DNA of 64,000 nt from Oscillatoria salina IIICB1. GTDB taxonomy: Bacteria; Cyanobacteriota; Cyanobacteriia; Cyanobacteriales; SIO1D9. Both the position numbers and the translations under genes were made by a program. The DNA lies in contig NZ_JAAHBQ010000163.1 of the NCBI RefSeq assembly GCF_020144665.1, positions 1 through 64,000 on the forward strand, given 5' to 3'. Within the stretch, counting starts at the first letter, position 1. Every line of letters starts with the position of its first letter. Positions 1-8,158 of the stretch are shown piece after piece. The notes below the pieces were generated by a model. That model saw nothing but the letters and a program-made list of their open reading frames with translations. It was not told where the DNA came from and did no database searches.

Positions 1-69
1 GATCCAAGGTAAGTAGTAGGGGTCAAGCGAGGTCAATTCTTTAGCTATAGATTTAATATTATTAGTCAT
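1..69 (-). CDS. N-terminus of an unknown protein, cut by the window edge
   Basis: An open minus-strand frame starts at ATG 69-67 and runs without a stop to base 1, giving 23 residues that begin MTNNIKSIAKELTSLDPYY. A purine-rich GGGAGA sits about 6 bases upstream of the ATG, a credible ribosome binding site. The rest of the gene lies outside the window. I do not recognise the family from this piece, and no function is proposed. Confidence 0.5.
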   Translation of the reverse strand, partial: MTNNIKSIAKELTSLDPYYLPWI

Positions 70-372
70 GTCTCTTCTCCCGATCGAGGCTAAAATCACA
101 GTTCACGAACCTCCGATCGCCTTAATCCCGCATAGTCTTCGAGAATGATTTTTACCTGAGTTTCCTAGATCGCTACTTGTAATCGAAATCACTACGATTT
201 CCACTTGTAATCACTGTAACAGGAGAACGGCGATCGCCACATTTTGTTGATAATTTTCACAATTTATTGACAAAATCAGTCACAGCGTTTACGAGCAAAA
301 GACAGGATATTAAAGATAGCATCAAAGCTAATTTCCCAACATCTAGTCCCGTTGCTGTGGAGTTGAAAACCA

Positions 373-516
373 ATGACTTTACCAGAGAAGAAACTACTAG
401 CAAAGATTATTATCTGGATTGTAGCAGAAATTTTGCTCAACCTCCTAGGCATGGACGACTTAGCAGACTATAGCGAGTACATCTTCGAGAAAGAAGTAAT
501 CGTTTTGAACGGCTAA
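373..516 (+). CDS. Small conserved cyanobacterial protein, 47 aa
   Basis: An ATG at 373 opens a 47-codon frame ending at TAA 514-516. GGAG at 359-362 lies 10 bases upstream. The protein has a hydrophobic helix near residues 8-26 (LLAKIIIWIVAEILLNLLG), then an acidic segment with DDLADYSEYIFE and a C-terminal VIVLNG. From memory this resembles a family of roughly 45-60 residue hypothetical proteins found across cyanobacteria with an AEI-LNLLGLDDLADYSE core. That recall is family knowledge, not a search. The role is unknown; the single hydrophobic segment suggests membrane association or a helix-packing partner. It sits alone between the edge gene and the suf operon, convergent with sufS. Confidence 0.7.
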   Translation: MTLPEKKLLAKIIIWIVAEILLNLLGMDDLADYSEYIFEKEVIVLNG

Positions 517-588
517 ACAAATTTTCCCAGATCTTAAATATAGCTTCCTAAAGGCAAAAACTTATTTTTTTTTCTATTACCTAAAAAT

Positions 589-621
589 TTAGTGGGCATT
601 TGCTGATTATTTGCCCACTAA
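589..621 (-). terminator. Rho-independent-type terminator of the suf operon
   Basis: A perfect 10-bp stem (TTAGTGGGCA at 589-598 with TGCCCACTAA at 612-621) encloses a 13-base loop. It starts 20 bases past the sufS stop. Read on the minus strand, the stem is followed directly by ATTTTTA, the usual pattern of intrinsic termination. Confidence 0.7.
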
Positions 622-640
622 TATATCTCTGGAAAATGTT

Positions 641-1903
641 TTACTCCATCATCCTGCTGAAGAAGTCAATTGTATCCTTTAAAGCGACAATGAAAGCATC
701 AATTTCTTCGCGGGTATTGTAGAAGTATAAACTTGCTCTTGCTGTGCCGGAAACGCCTAAAATTCGGTGTAGGGGTTGGGTACAATGATGACCGGAACGA
801 ATTGCTACGCCTTCGTGGTCTAATAAGGTAGAAAGGTCGTTGGCATGAATATTTGGTATGGTAAATGAGGCTAGTGCAGCCCTACCTTTGCTGTCGGGAG
901 TTAGTTGGGGTCCGTGGATTTTTATGTCGGGTATTTGCTTGAGTTTCTCGAACAAATAGGCGGTTAATTCTTCTTCGTAAGCATGAATTTTATCCATGCC
1001 GATATTACTAAGATAATCTACGGCTGCGCCGAGGGCGATCGCTTCGGCGATCGCTGGAGTCCCTGCTTCAAATTTGTGGGGTAGATCGGCGTAGGTGGAA
1101 TAATCGAGAAATACTTCGGAAATCATCTCTCCCCCACCCAAAAATGGCGGCATTTCTCGCAATAAGTCTAGCTTTCCATACAAAAAACCAATCCCAGTTG
1201 GGGCGCACATTTTATGTCCTGATGCTACTAACCAGTCGCAATCCATTGCTCGAACATCTATAGGCATATGGGGGACACTTTGGCAAGCATCTATTAATAT
1301 TTTGACATCTTTTTCTCGTGCCAATTTAATGATTTCTGAGACGGGATTTATACAACCGAGGGTATTAGAAACATGGACAACTGTAACCAGTTTGGTTTTG
1401 TCGGAAAGCAAAGATTTATAATGATCGAAATCAAATTCTTCACTCGCAGTTAATTGGACGTGCTTAATTACTGCACCTGTTTTTTGCGCTATGATTTGCC
1501 AGGGAACTAAATTACTGTGATGTTCCATTACTGTCGTAATAATTTCATCACCTGGTTTTAAACTATTTAATCCCCAACTATAAGCAACTAAATTAATTGC
1601 TTCGCTAGCATTGCGTGTAAAAACTATTTCATTTCGTGAAGCAGCATTGACAAAAGCAGCAACTTTATCTCTCGCTGCTTCATAACCTTCTGTTGCTCTA
1701 ATGCTGAGAGCATGAGCGCCACGATGGACGTTAGCATTGTCATAATTGTAATAGTTACGCAACTTATCAACTACGGCTAAAGGCTTTTGAGAAGTTGCCG
1801 CATTATCAAAGTAAATTAACGGTTTGCCATGCACTTCCTGAGCTAAAATGGGGAAGTCAGCCCGAACTCGGTCAGCGATAGTTTTTTCTTGAATAAATGT
1901 CAT
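641..1903 (-). CDS. sufS: SufS-type cysteine desulfurase
   Basis: 420 residues, the usual length for the group II cysteine desulfurase SufS. This PLP enzyme takes sulphur from cysteine as a persulfide and passes it to the SufBCD scaffold. The sequence shows HSNLVPW and a DACQSVPH aspartate region for PLP contact, the Schiff-base lysine K231 in [10 protein letters not shown], and the catalytic cysteine C374 in RSGHHCTQP. The short RSGxHC loop separates SufS from IscS/NifS. The ATG at 1903-1901 gives the usual MTxxxEKxxADRVRxDFP start. It is the last gene of sufBCDS, 89 bases after sufD, and is followed by a hairpin terminator. No separate SufE lies nearby, so its sulphur-transfer partner must be encoded elsewhere. 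Confidence 0.96.
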   Translation of the reverse strand: MTFIQEKTIADRVRADFPILAQEVHGKPLIYFDNAATSQKPLAVVDKLRNYYNYDNANVHRGAHALSIRATEGYEAARDKVAAFVNAASRNEIVFTRNASEAINLVAYSWGLNSLKPGDEIITTVMEHHSNLVPWQIIAQKTGAVIKHVQLTASEEFDFDHYKSLLSDKTKLVTVVHVSNTLGCINPVSEIIKLAREKDVKILIDACQSVPHMPIDVRAMDCDWLVASGHKMCAPTGIGFLYGKLDLLREMPPFLGGGEMISEVFLDYSTYADLPHKFEAGTPAIAEAIALGAAVDYLSNIGMDKIHAYEEELTAYLFEKLKQIPDIKIHGPQLTPDSKGRAALASFTIPNIHANDLSTLLDHEGVAIRSGHHCTQPLHRILGVSGTARASLYFYNTREEIDAFIVALKDTIDFFSRMME

Positions 1904-1992
1904 TTTTATGGTAAAAATAAGCGATTGCTAAACCTGAAAAAAGTACAAAGAATGAAGTTAATTTTCAGACTTTGTACCTCATCTTTGCGACT

Positions 1993-3378
1993 TTAATCGG
2001 TTCTACAAGCGACGCATTGAGATAACCTATAACGCAAAGATTCAACGGGAATGCGCTCCAGAATTTCCGCAGCAAAAGCGTCAATTAATAAGTGACGCGC
2101 ATCTGCTTCATTCAAGCCGCGACTGCGTAAATAAAAAACTTCTTCTGGTTCTAACTGACTAACAGTTGCACCGTGAGAACATTTTACATTATCGGCAGTA
2201 ATTTGTAGCTCTGGTTTGGTATCAACGCGAGCTTTGTTAGATAAAAGTAAATTACGATTAAGTTGAGCTGCGTTTGTTTGTTGTGCTTCTCTGGGTACAA
2301 AAACTTTACCATTAAAGACAGCGCGGGAGCGATCGCCTAAAATACATTTATGCAGTTGATCTGTACTACCAAAAGGTTTAGTTAACGCGATCGCGCTATG
2401 AGTATCAGATAACTGCTCTCCATCCACCATTGTCAACCCATTAAGACGAGTTTCAGTTTGCTCGCCAGTCTGATAAACTTCCAGATTATGACGAGACAAC
2501 TTTGCACCCAAATTAATCTCATTACAAGTGTAGCGACTAGCTCGTGCTTGGGCGATCGCTGTTTTCCCAATTTGAAATCCATCTCCCGACTCTCTTTGGT
2601 TGCGAGTATGATTCACCTCAGCATTTTCCTCTAGCCAAATTTCCGTCACTGCATTAGTAAAATAAGGACGATTTTGGGGAAAATCCGTGCAACCAGGTGT
2701 AGGAATTGCCGCATAATGTTCGACAATTTGTAAGCTAGAACTTTTTTCAGCTACTACCAAAGTCCGTGGTTGAGTTAAAATAGGATCCTTCTCAACCGCC
2801 GTTAAAAACAACAAATGGAGCGGCTTTTCTACAACTACATTTTCTCCAGCCCAAACAATCGCCACATCACCCAAACCAGCAGTATTTAACGCCGTAAAAA
2901 CTTCTTTTGCTCCCTCTTGTTGTCCCAAATACTTAACAATTTCGTAACTTTGTTTTGTCGGCAAATCTGCTAAATTACCCACAAAAACACCTGTGGGCAA
3001 TCCCGAAACATCCGACAACTCAGGAGCATAAAAGCCATTCACAAAGACTAACCGACTTTGCGCCGCTTCCGGCAATTGTAAACCCGCGATCGCTTCGGGA
3101 TCGACACTTACTTTTCCAGCAGCTTGAAACTGAATTGCTAACAACTCCGACAAGTCAGTAAAGCGCCAATCCTCATCTTTTTTCTGAGGTAACTTTTGTT
3201 GCGCTACCCCATAAGCAGCAATTTGGCGCAACTCTTGCAACCAACCAGTAATTTCTGTTCTAAAAACCACTCTAGCCGCTTCACACTGCCTTAACAAATC
3301 ACTCAGGTAACTATCAGCTTTCAACTCTTCTTGTGGTAGAGAAATCGGACTAGAAGTAGAAGGAACCGGAGTAGACAT
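1993..3378 (-). CDS. sufD: Fe-S cluster assembly protein SufD
   Basis: 461 residues with the SufB/SufD beta-helix core; the C-terminal half carries ADNVKCSHGATVSQLEPEE, the signature shared by both proteins, with the conserved histidine of SufD. In the SufB1-C2-D1 complex SufD pairs with SufB to form the nascent cluster site and binds one SufC ATPase; it is also linked to iron entry. The N-terminal roughly 110 residues contain the helical KDEDWRFTDLS motif typical of SufD. The start ATG overlaps the last base of the sufC TAA (TAATG), implying translational coupling. It lies in sufBCDS upstream of sufS. Assignment to SufD rather than SufB is secure from length, position and motifs. Confidence 0.95.
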   Translation of the reverse strand: MSTPVPSTSSPISLPQEELKADSYLSDLLRQCEAARVVFRTEITGWLQELRQIAAYGVAQQKLPQKKDEDWRFTDLSELLAIQFQAAGKVSVDPEAIAGLQLPEAAQSRLVFVNGFYAPELSDVSGLPTGVFVGNLADLPTKQSYEIVKYLGQQEGAKEVFTALNTAGLGDVAIVWAGENVVVEKPLHLLFLTAVEKDPILTQPRTLVVAEKSSSLQIVEHYAAIPTPGCTDFPQNRPYFTNAVTEIWLEENAEVNHTRNQRESGDGFQIGKTAIAQARASRYTCNEINLGAKLSRHNLEVYQTGEQTETRLNGLTMVDGEQLSDTHSAIALTKPFGSTDQLHKCILGDRSRAVFNGKVFVPREAQQTNAAQLNRNLLLSNKARVDTKPELQITADNVKCSHGATVSQLEPEEVFYLRSRGLNEADARHLLIDAFAAEILERIPVESLRYRLSQCVACRTD

Positions 3379-4166
3379 TAAACGCTTACCTCCGTAGCAA
3401 ATTCTTCATCGATAAAATCATAGCCAGTGGTTTCTAATTCCAAAGCCAATTCTTTACCACCGCTCTTAACAATTCGTCCATCATACATCACATGAACAAA
3501 ATCTGGCTCAATATAATTCAACATCCGTTGATAATGAGTAATTATCAGCATCGCATTATCCGGAGTTGCTAATTGATTCACACCATGAGAAACAATTTTT
3601 AGCGCATCGATATCCAAACCCGAATCAGTTTCATCTAAAATTGCTAAAGTTGGTTCGAGTAACGCCATCTGCAAAATCTCATTCCGCTTTTTCTCGCCAC
3701 CAGAAAAACCTTCATTCAAACTACGCTCTAAAAAGCTGGGATTCATCTTCACCACATCCAGCTTTTCTTCGATCAAATCTTCAAAATCAAAAGCATCAAG
3801 TTCTTCTAAACCCTGATATTTCTGACGAGCATTATAAGCCACGCGCAGAAAATCTAAATTGCTCACTCCAGGAATTTCTATCGGATACTGAAAAGCCAAA
3901 AAAATACCTTTCAGCGCTCGTTCTTCTGGCTCCAATTCCAGGATATTCTCACCTTGATAAATTATCTCTCCACCTGTGACTTCGTAGTCAGGATGTCCAG
4001 CCAAAACCTTAGAAAAGGTACTTTTACCCGAACCATTACGCCCCATGATCGCGTGAATTTCCCCAGCTTTAATTTCCAGGTTGAAGCCTTTGAGGATTTT
4101 GTTTCCCTCAACTTCGGCGCTGAGATTTTTTACTGCTAAAATTACTTCGCTGTCTTCTCTAATCAT
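3378..4166 (-). CDS. sufC: Fe-S cluster assembly ATPase SufC
   Basis: 262 residues of ABC-type ATPase. Walker A is GRNGSGKST at residues 42-50, the signature is [11 protein letters not shown], and Walker B is [12 protein letters not shown] followed by the H-loop ITHYQRML. The D-E-T-D-SGLD form and the KKRNE after the signature are typical of SufC rather than transport ABCs. It is a soluble subunit that drives conformational change in SufBCD during cluster assembly. Its stop shares one base with the sufD start. Upstream, 329 bases separate it from sufB, and most of that gap is a tandem repeat array, which is unusual inside a suf operon. An internal promoter there is possible but not seen. Confidence 0.97.
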   Translation of the reverse strand: MIREDSEVILAVKNLSAEVEGNKILKGFNLEIKAGEIHAIMGRNGSGKSTFSKVLAGHPDYEVTGGEIIYQGENILELEPEERALKGIFLAFQYPIEIPGVSNLDFLRVAYNARQKYQGLEELDAFDFEDLIEEKLDVVKMNPSFLERSLNEGFSGGEKKRNEILQMALLEPTLAILDETDSGLDIDALKIVSHGVNQLATPDNAMLIITHYQRMLNYIEPDFVHVMYDGRIVKSGGKELALELETTGYDFIDEEFATEVSV

Positions 4167-4224
4167 TGGTTTTTGTTATTTCTCCATTCCCAAACATGAG
4201 CTTCACTCTTTGTCTTCTCAACAG

Positions 4225-4430
4225 TTCGTAGTGAGGACTTTAGTCCTCCTGCTTCGCGAGTTCGTAGTCAAGAATTTAGTCCTCTTTTTTAACAAGCTTG
4301 TAGTGAGAAATTTAGTCCTCCTGCTTCGCGAGTTCGTAGTCAAGAATTTAGTCATCCTTTTTTAACAAGCTTGTAGTGAGAAATTTAGTCCTCCTGCTTC
4401 GCGAGTTCGTAGTGAGGACTTCAGTCCTCA
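4225..4430. repeat. Tandem array of ~36-bp repeats inside the suf operon
   Basis: Six units of 36-37 bases start at 4225, 4261, 4297, 4333, 4370 and 4406; the last is cut at 25 bases. Each unit begins with TTCGTAGT or CTTGTAGT, continues with an AATTTAGTCCTC-like core and ends in either TGCTTCGCGAG or TTTTAACAAG. The two endings alternate, giving a 73-base higher-order period. Units 1 and 6 hold the inverted pair GAGGACT/AGTCCTC. Spacer-free head-to-tail units rule out a CRISPR array. The repeat separates sufB from sufC. Confidence 0.9.
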
Positions 4431-4436
4431 TTCTCC

Positions 4437-4481
4437 AGCGCTATAGACGCGCAAAGCATGGCTTCAAAGCAGAGTAGCGCT
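4437..4481. repeat. 45-bp element with AGCGCTA/TAGCGCT ends
   Basis: The 7-base ends AGCGCTA (4437-4443) and TAGCGCT (4475-4481) are exact inverted copies. Between them lie partially complementary GCGCAAAGCATGGCTT and CAAAGCAGAG stretches. It directly follows the tandem array and ends 14 bases before the sufB stop. The form resembles short dispersed palindromic elements of cyanobacterial genomes; copy number outside this window cannot be judged. Confidence 0.6.
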
Positions 4482-4495
4482 GATTACAAATTGCC

Positions 4496-5935
4496 TTAGC
4501 CAACCGTATTTTCTAACTTCAAACTCAACAATTTATCCGCTTCGGCGGCGAATTCCATTGGTAATTCGTTGAGGACATCTTTACAGAAACCACTTACCAA
4601 CATTGAAACCGCATCTTCTTCAGAAATACCTCTTTGAGCGAAGTAGAAAAGTTGATCTTCACCGATTTTAGCAGTAGAGGCTTCGTGTTCGACTTTTGCC
4701 GTATTATTATCTACTTGAATGTAAGGAAAGGTATTGGCTTCAGCAGTATCGCCAATTAGCATCGAGTCACACTGGGAGTAGTTGCGCGCACCTTTGGCTT
4801 TGGGTCCCATTTTCACCAAACCTCGGTAGCTATTTTGCGATTTTCCTGCCGAAATTCCTTTGGAAATAATCGTACTGCGGGTGTTTTTGCCGATGTGGAT
4901 CATTTTGGTTCCAGTATCAGCTTGCTGTACGTTATTAGTCAACGCGATCGAGTAAAATTCACCGACAGAATTATCTCCTGCTAGGACGCAGCTTGGATAT
5001 TTCCAGGTAATTGCCGAACCTGTTTCTACTTGCGTCCAAGAAATTTTCGAGTTTTTGCCTTTACACAAACCGCGCTTGGTGACAAAGTTGTAAATGCCAC
5101 CTTTGCCGTTTTCGTCGCCAGCAAACCAGTTTTGTACTGTTGAATATTTAATTTCAGCGTTGTCGAGGGTGACTAATTCCACTACTGCCGCGTGTAACTG
5201 ATTGGTATCGTACATTGGCGCGGTACAGCCTTCCAGATAGCTCACGGAGGAACCTTCTTCAGCGACAATTAAGGTACGCTCGAATTGTCCCGTGTCTCCA
5301 GAGTTGATGCGGAAGTAGGTAGATAATTCCATTGGACAGGTTACGCCTTTGGGAATGAAGACGAAGGAACCGTCGCTGAAGACTGCTGAGTTTAAGGCTG
5401 CAAAGTAGTTGTCTCCGACGGGAACTACGCTACCAAGGTATTTTTGCACCAGTTCGGGGTGTTCTTGTAAAGCTTCGGAGATCGAGCAAAAAATTACGCC
5501 TTCTTCGGCAAGTTTTTCTTTAAAGGTGGTGGCGATGGAAACGCTGTCGAAAATCGCATCGACGGCAACGTTACTCAGTCGCTTTTGTTCGGAGAGGGGA
5601 ATACCTAATTTCTCGAAGGTTTCCAAGACTGCGGGATCGACTTCTTCGAGGCTATTAAGCTTTTCTTTCTGTTTTTTTGGCGCTGAGTAGTAGATAATAT
5701 TCTGATAATCTATGGGAGGATAGTTAACGTGCGACCAGTTGGGTTCCTCCATTTTCAGCCATTGGCGATAAGCTTTCAGGCGGAACTCGAGCATGAATTC
5801 TGGCTCGTTTTTCTTGGCGGAAATTAAACGGATTACGTCCTCGTTTAGCCCGCGAGGAATGATGTCCGCTTCGATGTCGGTGACGAAGCCGTATTTATAG
5901 GGTTGATTGACTAAGGTTTTGACTGTAGAACTCAT
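4496..5935 (-). CDS. sufB: Fe-S cluster assembly protein SufB
   Basis: 479 residues, the normal SufB length. The N-terminal region has the usual [22 protein letters not shown] segment and [16 protein letters not shown]. The core beta-helix includes the scaffold segment with [19 protein letters not shown] (the conserved cysteine proposed as sulphur acceptor or cluster ligand) and a C-terminal [19 protein letters not shown]. SufB is the main scaffold on which sulphur from SufS and iron are joined. It is the first gene of sufBCDS, read away from sufR, with SufR boxes 74-127 bases upstream of its ATG, so it is the likely direct target of SufR repression. The Cys-Asp-Ser motif and the length separate it from SufD. 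Confidence 0.97.
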   Translation of the reverse strand: MSSTVKTLVNQPYKYGFVTDIEADIIPRGLNEDVIRLISAKKNEPEFMLEFRLKAYRQWLKMEEPNWSHVNYPPIDYQNIIYYSAPKKQKEKLNSLEEVDPAVLETFEKLGIPLSEQKRLSNVAVDAIFDSVSIATTFKEKLAEEGVIFCSISEALQEHPELVQKYLGSVVPVGDNYFAALNSAVFSDGSFVFIPKGVTCPMELSTYFRINSGDTGQFERTLIVAEEGSSVSYLEGCTAPMYDTNQLHAAVVELVTLDNAEIKYSTVQNWFAGDENGKGGIYNFVTKRGLCKGKNSKISWTQVETGSAITWKYPSCVLAGDNSVGEFYSIALTNNVQQADTGTKMIHIGKNTRSTIISKGISAGKSQNSYRGLVKMGPKAKGARNYSQCDSMLIGDTAEANTFPYIQVDNNTAKVEHEASTAKIGEDQLFYFAQRGISEEDAVSMLVSGFCKDVLNELPMEFAAEADKLLSLKLENTVG

Positions 5936-6008
5936 TTTAATCGCGTTCTCTGTTGTTGTTCTCTCTAAAGATGGCAGTTAGGTCTGTCAGACTACTATAT
6001 AACTTAAA

Positions 6009-6022
6009 CAACTTTTTTGTTG
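6009..6022. promoter_or_regulatory. SufR operator, proximal to sufB
   Basis: A perfect CAAC-TTTTTT-GTTG inverted repeat. CAAC-N6-GTTG is the operator reported for SufR in Synechocystis, and this copy has both half-sites and exact spacing. It sits 74 bases upstream of the sufB ATG, where bound SufR would block sufB transcription. Function is inferred from the motif and location. Confidence 0.85.
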
Positions 6023-6048
6023 CTTAACTATATTTTACGTTACATTAA

Positions 6049-6062
6049 CAACAAAGATGTTG
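6049..6062. promoter_or_regulatory. SufR operator, distal to sufB
   Basis: A second perfect CAAC-AAAGAT-GTTG site, 40 bases (centre to centre) from the first, close to four helical turns. A minus-strand TTGACA (6066-6061) overlaps its edge and could be the -35 of sufB, although no good -10 follows at 17-18 bases. The pair of sites sits between the divergent sufB and sufR genes, so both genes can be controlled. Confidence 0.85.
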
Positions 6063-6117
6063 TCAAAGTTAAGATCCTGGTAATTTCCCGAAACTTTTGC
6101 CAGCTATCCCCAATTAA

Positions 6118-6146
6118 TTGACAAAATTTGTCTTTTATGGTAATAA
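6118..6146 (+). promoter_or_regulatory. Sigma70-type promoter for sufR
   Basis: TTGACA at 6118-6123 and TAATAA at 6141-6146 are spaced by exactly 17 bases, close to the consensus for the housekeeping sigma factor. It lies 70 bases upstream of the sufR ATG. The -35 is embedded in a 13-base palindrome (GACAAAATTTGTC, 6120-6132), a possible extra operator of unknown owner. Confidence 0.6.
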
Positions 6147-6216
6147 ATCTGGTTGGTTTATTGAGGAAATCCACCGATCTAGCTTTGACAGGAGTAGAAC
6201 TACTCACACCCGAACG

Positions 6217-6876
6217 ATGACAACTACAGAACATACTTCAACCAAACAAGATATCCTGCAATATTTACTCAAACGAGGTCAAGGGACGGCGGTTGAGTTA
6301 GCGGAGACTTTATCGATAACTCCTCAAGCTATTCGGCGTCATTTGAAAGATTTGGAGTTAGAAAATTTAATCGAATACGAGACAGTCCAGCAAGGGATGG
6401 GTCGTCCCCAACATATTTATCGGTTAAGTCGGACGGGACGCGATCGCTTTCCCAACCGCTATAGTGAATTTGCTGTTTCTTTTCTCGATACCCTTGCGGA
6501 AACCGCCGGAGAGGAACAGGTAAAAGCAGTTTTACGCAAGCAGTGGGAACGCAAAGCAGCTTATTACCGCGATCGTCTCGGTAAAGGTGGTTTAACACAT
6601 CGTCTTGCTAACTTGGTCAAACTTAGGCAAGAAGAAGGCTATATGGCAGAATGGTTTCCGGTGGAAGCTAATGGATCTCGCGCTGCTGAAAAATATATCC
6701 TTTATGAGCATAATTGTGCTATTTCTGAGGTGGCGGAATCTTATCCTAGTGTCTGCGGACATGAGTTAGAAATGTTTGCCGCAGTTTTGCCTGATTGCCA
6801 AGTTGAACGGACTCAATGGCTTAATGAGGGAGAACATCACTGTGGCTATTTGATTCAAGCAAATCCCAGTAAATAA
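6217..6876 (+). CDS. sufR: Iron-sulphur cluster biosynthesis repressor SufR
   Basis: 219 residues from the ATG at 6217, matching known cyanobacterial SufR length; the frame is open 33 codons further upstream but without a good start, and that stretch holds the promoter. Residues 10-70 form a DeoR/ArsR-like winged helix (ITPQAIRRHLKDLE recognition helix). The C-terminal half carries four cysteines, C167, C180, C194 and C209, in the C-X12-C-X13-C-X14-C pattern described for SufR [4Fe-4S] binding. With the cluster bound SufR represses sufBCDS; loss under iron or oxidative stress derepresses it. It is divergent from sufB with two exact operators between them. Confidence 0.96.
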   Translation: MTTTEHTSTKQDILQYLLKRGQGTAVELAETLSITPQAIRRHLKDLELENLIEYETVQQGMGRPQHIYRLSRTGRDRFPNRYSEFAVSFLDTLAETAGEEQVKAVLRKQWERKAAYYRDRLGKGGLTHRLANLVKLRQEEGYMAEWFPVEANGSRAAEKYILYEHNCAISEVAESYPSVCGHELEMFAAVLPDCQVERTQWLNEGEHHCGYLIQANPSK

Positions 6877-6969
6877 TTTTAAGTATCATAAACAAGTAAA
6901 TCTGTCAAGGAAAATTAAATTTCGATTTAAGCTACCAAAATCAAGAAGAAAACCTCGCGCACAAAGATT

Positions 6970-7233
6970 ATGGCTCAACTACCACAACCAGGAAGCGAAT
7001 TTTTAACTCCTGAAGAGTCAGCAGATGTAGACAAAGCGCTGCTGTCTTCTTCAGAAAAGTTTCTCACTCGTTTGACGATTTCTTCTTGGAGACTATTGAG
7101 AATCATTGCTGAAGATGCGGGTAAACCGATTGAAGAACTAACTTATCAGCAGATTATCGATTGGTTTGAGAAAGACGGAAAAGTACGCCGGGAACAAGGC
7201 GTTGATGCGGCTGTTCTCAAGTGGGAAGTGTAG
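6970..7233 (+). CDS. Conserved hypothetical protein, 87 aa
   Basis: A small soluble acidic protein starting MAQLPQPGSEFLTPEESA and ending DAAVLKWEV. It is predicted mainly helical, with no membrane segment, cysteine or known catalytic motif. It lies 93 bases after sufR on the same strand, so co-transcription is possible, but the link to iron-sulphur metabolism is only positional. From memory, proteins of this size and sequence occur next to sufR or alone in other cyanobacteria; I cannot name a family. Coding status is supported by a clean ATG, normal codon use and a full-length frame. Confidence 0.75.
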   Translation: MAQLPQPGSEFLTPEESADVDKALLSSSEKFLTRLTISSWRLLRIIAEDAGKPIEELTYQQIIDWFEKDGKVRREQGVDAAVLKWEV

Positions 7234-7247
7234 GGGAGTGGGGATTT

Positions 7248-7340
7248 CAGTGAGCAGTTATCAGTGAACAGTTATCAGTTAGCAGTGAGCAGCTAGCAGT
7301 TAGCAGTTAGCGGTTAACAGTTATCAGTGAACCCAGTCCC
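7248..7340. repeat. Heptanucleotide short tandem repeats (STRR)
   Basis: About twelve degenerate 7-mers of the form CAGTTAT, CAGTGAA, CAGTTAG and CAGTGAG follow one another between the 87-residue gene and the HMA gene, ending in a CAGTCCCCAATC tail. The same heptamers occur near 23.3, 49.6, 53.8 and 59.2 kb in this window. Such STRR are typical of many cyanobacteria. Confidence 0.9.
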
Positions 7341-7430
7341 CAATCACTCCACAGATATAAGCATAAATCCTCGTCCGAAAGGTATTATTATGACATTGGT
7401 ATAATTATTGAAAGAAGTTCAATTTGGATA

Positions 7431-7622
7431 ATGAAAATTAAGGTTCCGAGTATAGTTTGTCAGGGTTGTGTAGATACGATTACCAAAGAAATCAAGACTC
7501 ACGAGCCAGAAGCTAAGGTAGAAGTAGATTTAGAAGGCAAAACTGTCACTGTTGATGAGACGAAAGCTTCGGAAGAGTCGATCAAACAGATGATTACCGC
7601 AGTTGGTCATACTGTGGAATAG
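7431..7622 (+). CDS. Heavy-metal-associated (HMA) domain protein, 63 aa
   Basis: A stand-alone HMA fold of 63 residues, the normal size for Atx1/CopZ-type copper chaperones. The metal site would be the CxxC in VCQGCVDTI near residues 10-13. Classic copper chaperones have MxCxxC; here the residue two before the first Cys is I, with V directly preceding it, so the metal and partner are uncertain. In cyanobacteria such proteins hand Cu(I) to P-type ATPases of the cytoplasm and thylakoid. No ATPase is nearby. The start is the ATG at 7431, preceded by TTGGATA. It is a single gene between an STRR and a long non-coding gap. Confidence 0.85.
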   Translation: MKIKVPSIVCQGCVDTITKEIKTHEPEAKVEVDLEGKTVTVDETKASEESIKQMITAVGHTVE

Positions 7623-7674
7623 GTTAAGAAAAAGACTACTTTTCCTGAAGTTGGCTGAGTAGCGTCGAAAAATT

Positions 7675-7729
7675 GGCTGGATTCTAGGAATTTTTCGGTT
7701 TAAAATGGGACTATACTAGAAATCCAGCC
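7675..7729. other. Stem-loop downstream of the HMA gene
   Basis: GGCTGGATT (7675-7683) and AATCCAGCC (7721-7729) form a perfect 9-bp stem with CTAG-type bases continuing inside. It lies about 50 bases past the HMA stop and is followed by GTTTTG, so it may end that transcript. The rest of the gap up to 8158 has no gene I can support. Confidence 0.4.
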
Positions 7730-8033
7730 GTTTTGCTGGCTACGAGCAACTAGGTACTATTACCCAGTTTGCTTGAAGCGATCGTATTATTGAATAAAGA
7801 AGCTATATTATTCCTTCTCAAAGCCCTTTTAGCTCTTTATGGCGGCTACTCTGGGAAAAGGGTAGTCCAACAAGAAGATCTTAGAGTTTGGCAGTAATTT
7901 TGCCAGCACAATTAGCTCTATTAGCTTGATTTTGGTGCATCCTCCACAAATATTACGTTTATAGGTTTGAGTTTAGGTCGAACTTAAACCAAACTTATTG
8001 TTTAGAATTTCGATCTAAAACCAAGAGACAAAT

Positions 8034-8084
8034 TTCACAAAATCTTTACTAAAAATTAACATTTTGTGAATTTTTAGTAAAGAT
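8034..8084. other. Interleaved inverted repeats upstream of the GGDEF gene
   Basis: Two perfect inverted repeats cross each other. TTCACAAAAT (8034-8043) pairs with 8061-8070, and a 16-base arm (8042-8057) pairs with 8069-8084. In RNA the two hairpins exclude each other or form a pseudoknot. The structure ends 75 bases before the GTG start of the diguanylate cyclase gene, so it could lie in its leader. Confidence 0.55.
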
Positions 8085-8158
8085 GCCAGTAATTTATTTC
8101 TTTACTTGAGGAATTATCTTATTCCTAACTGTAGCAGCCGTAGAGGAGGAGTCAAAGG

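Noticed and set aside
267-473. 68-codon plus-strand frame starting with TTG
   Set aside because: Its 3' part overlaps, in another frame, the conserved 47-residue protein at 373-516, which has a better start and protein-like sequence.
3566-3979. 137-codon plus-strand frame
   Set aside because: It is wholly antisense to sufC, whose motifs are certain, and shows no family features of its own.
4081-4365. Plus-strand frame of 94 codons with LVLLLREFVV repeats
   Set aside because: It is the antisense reading of the tandem 36-base repeat and the sufC start; the periodic protein follows the DNA repeat.
4225-4430. CRISPR array
   Set aside because: Units are contiguous with no unique spacers, and no cas genes are in the window.
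7769-7897. Possible 42-codon frame LLEAIVLLNKEAILFLLK-type in the 7.6-8.1 kb gap
   Set aside because: It would need a TTG start without a ribosome binding site, and no similarity is known. Hydrophobic look alone is not enough.
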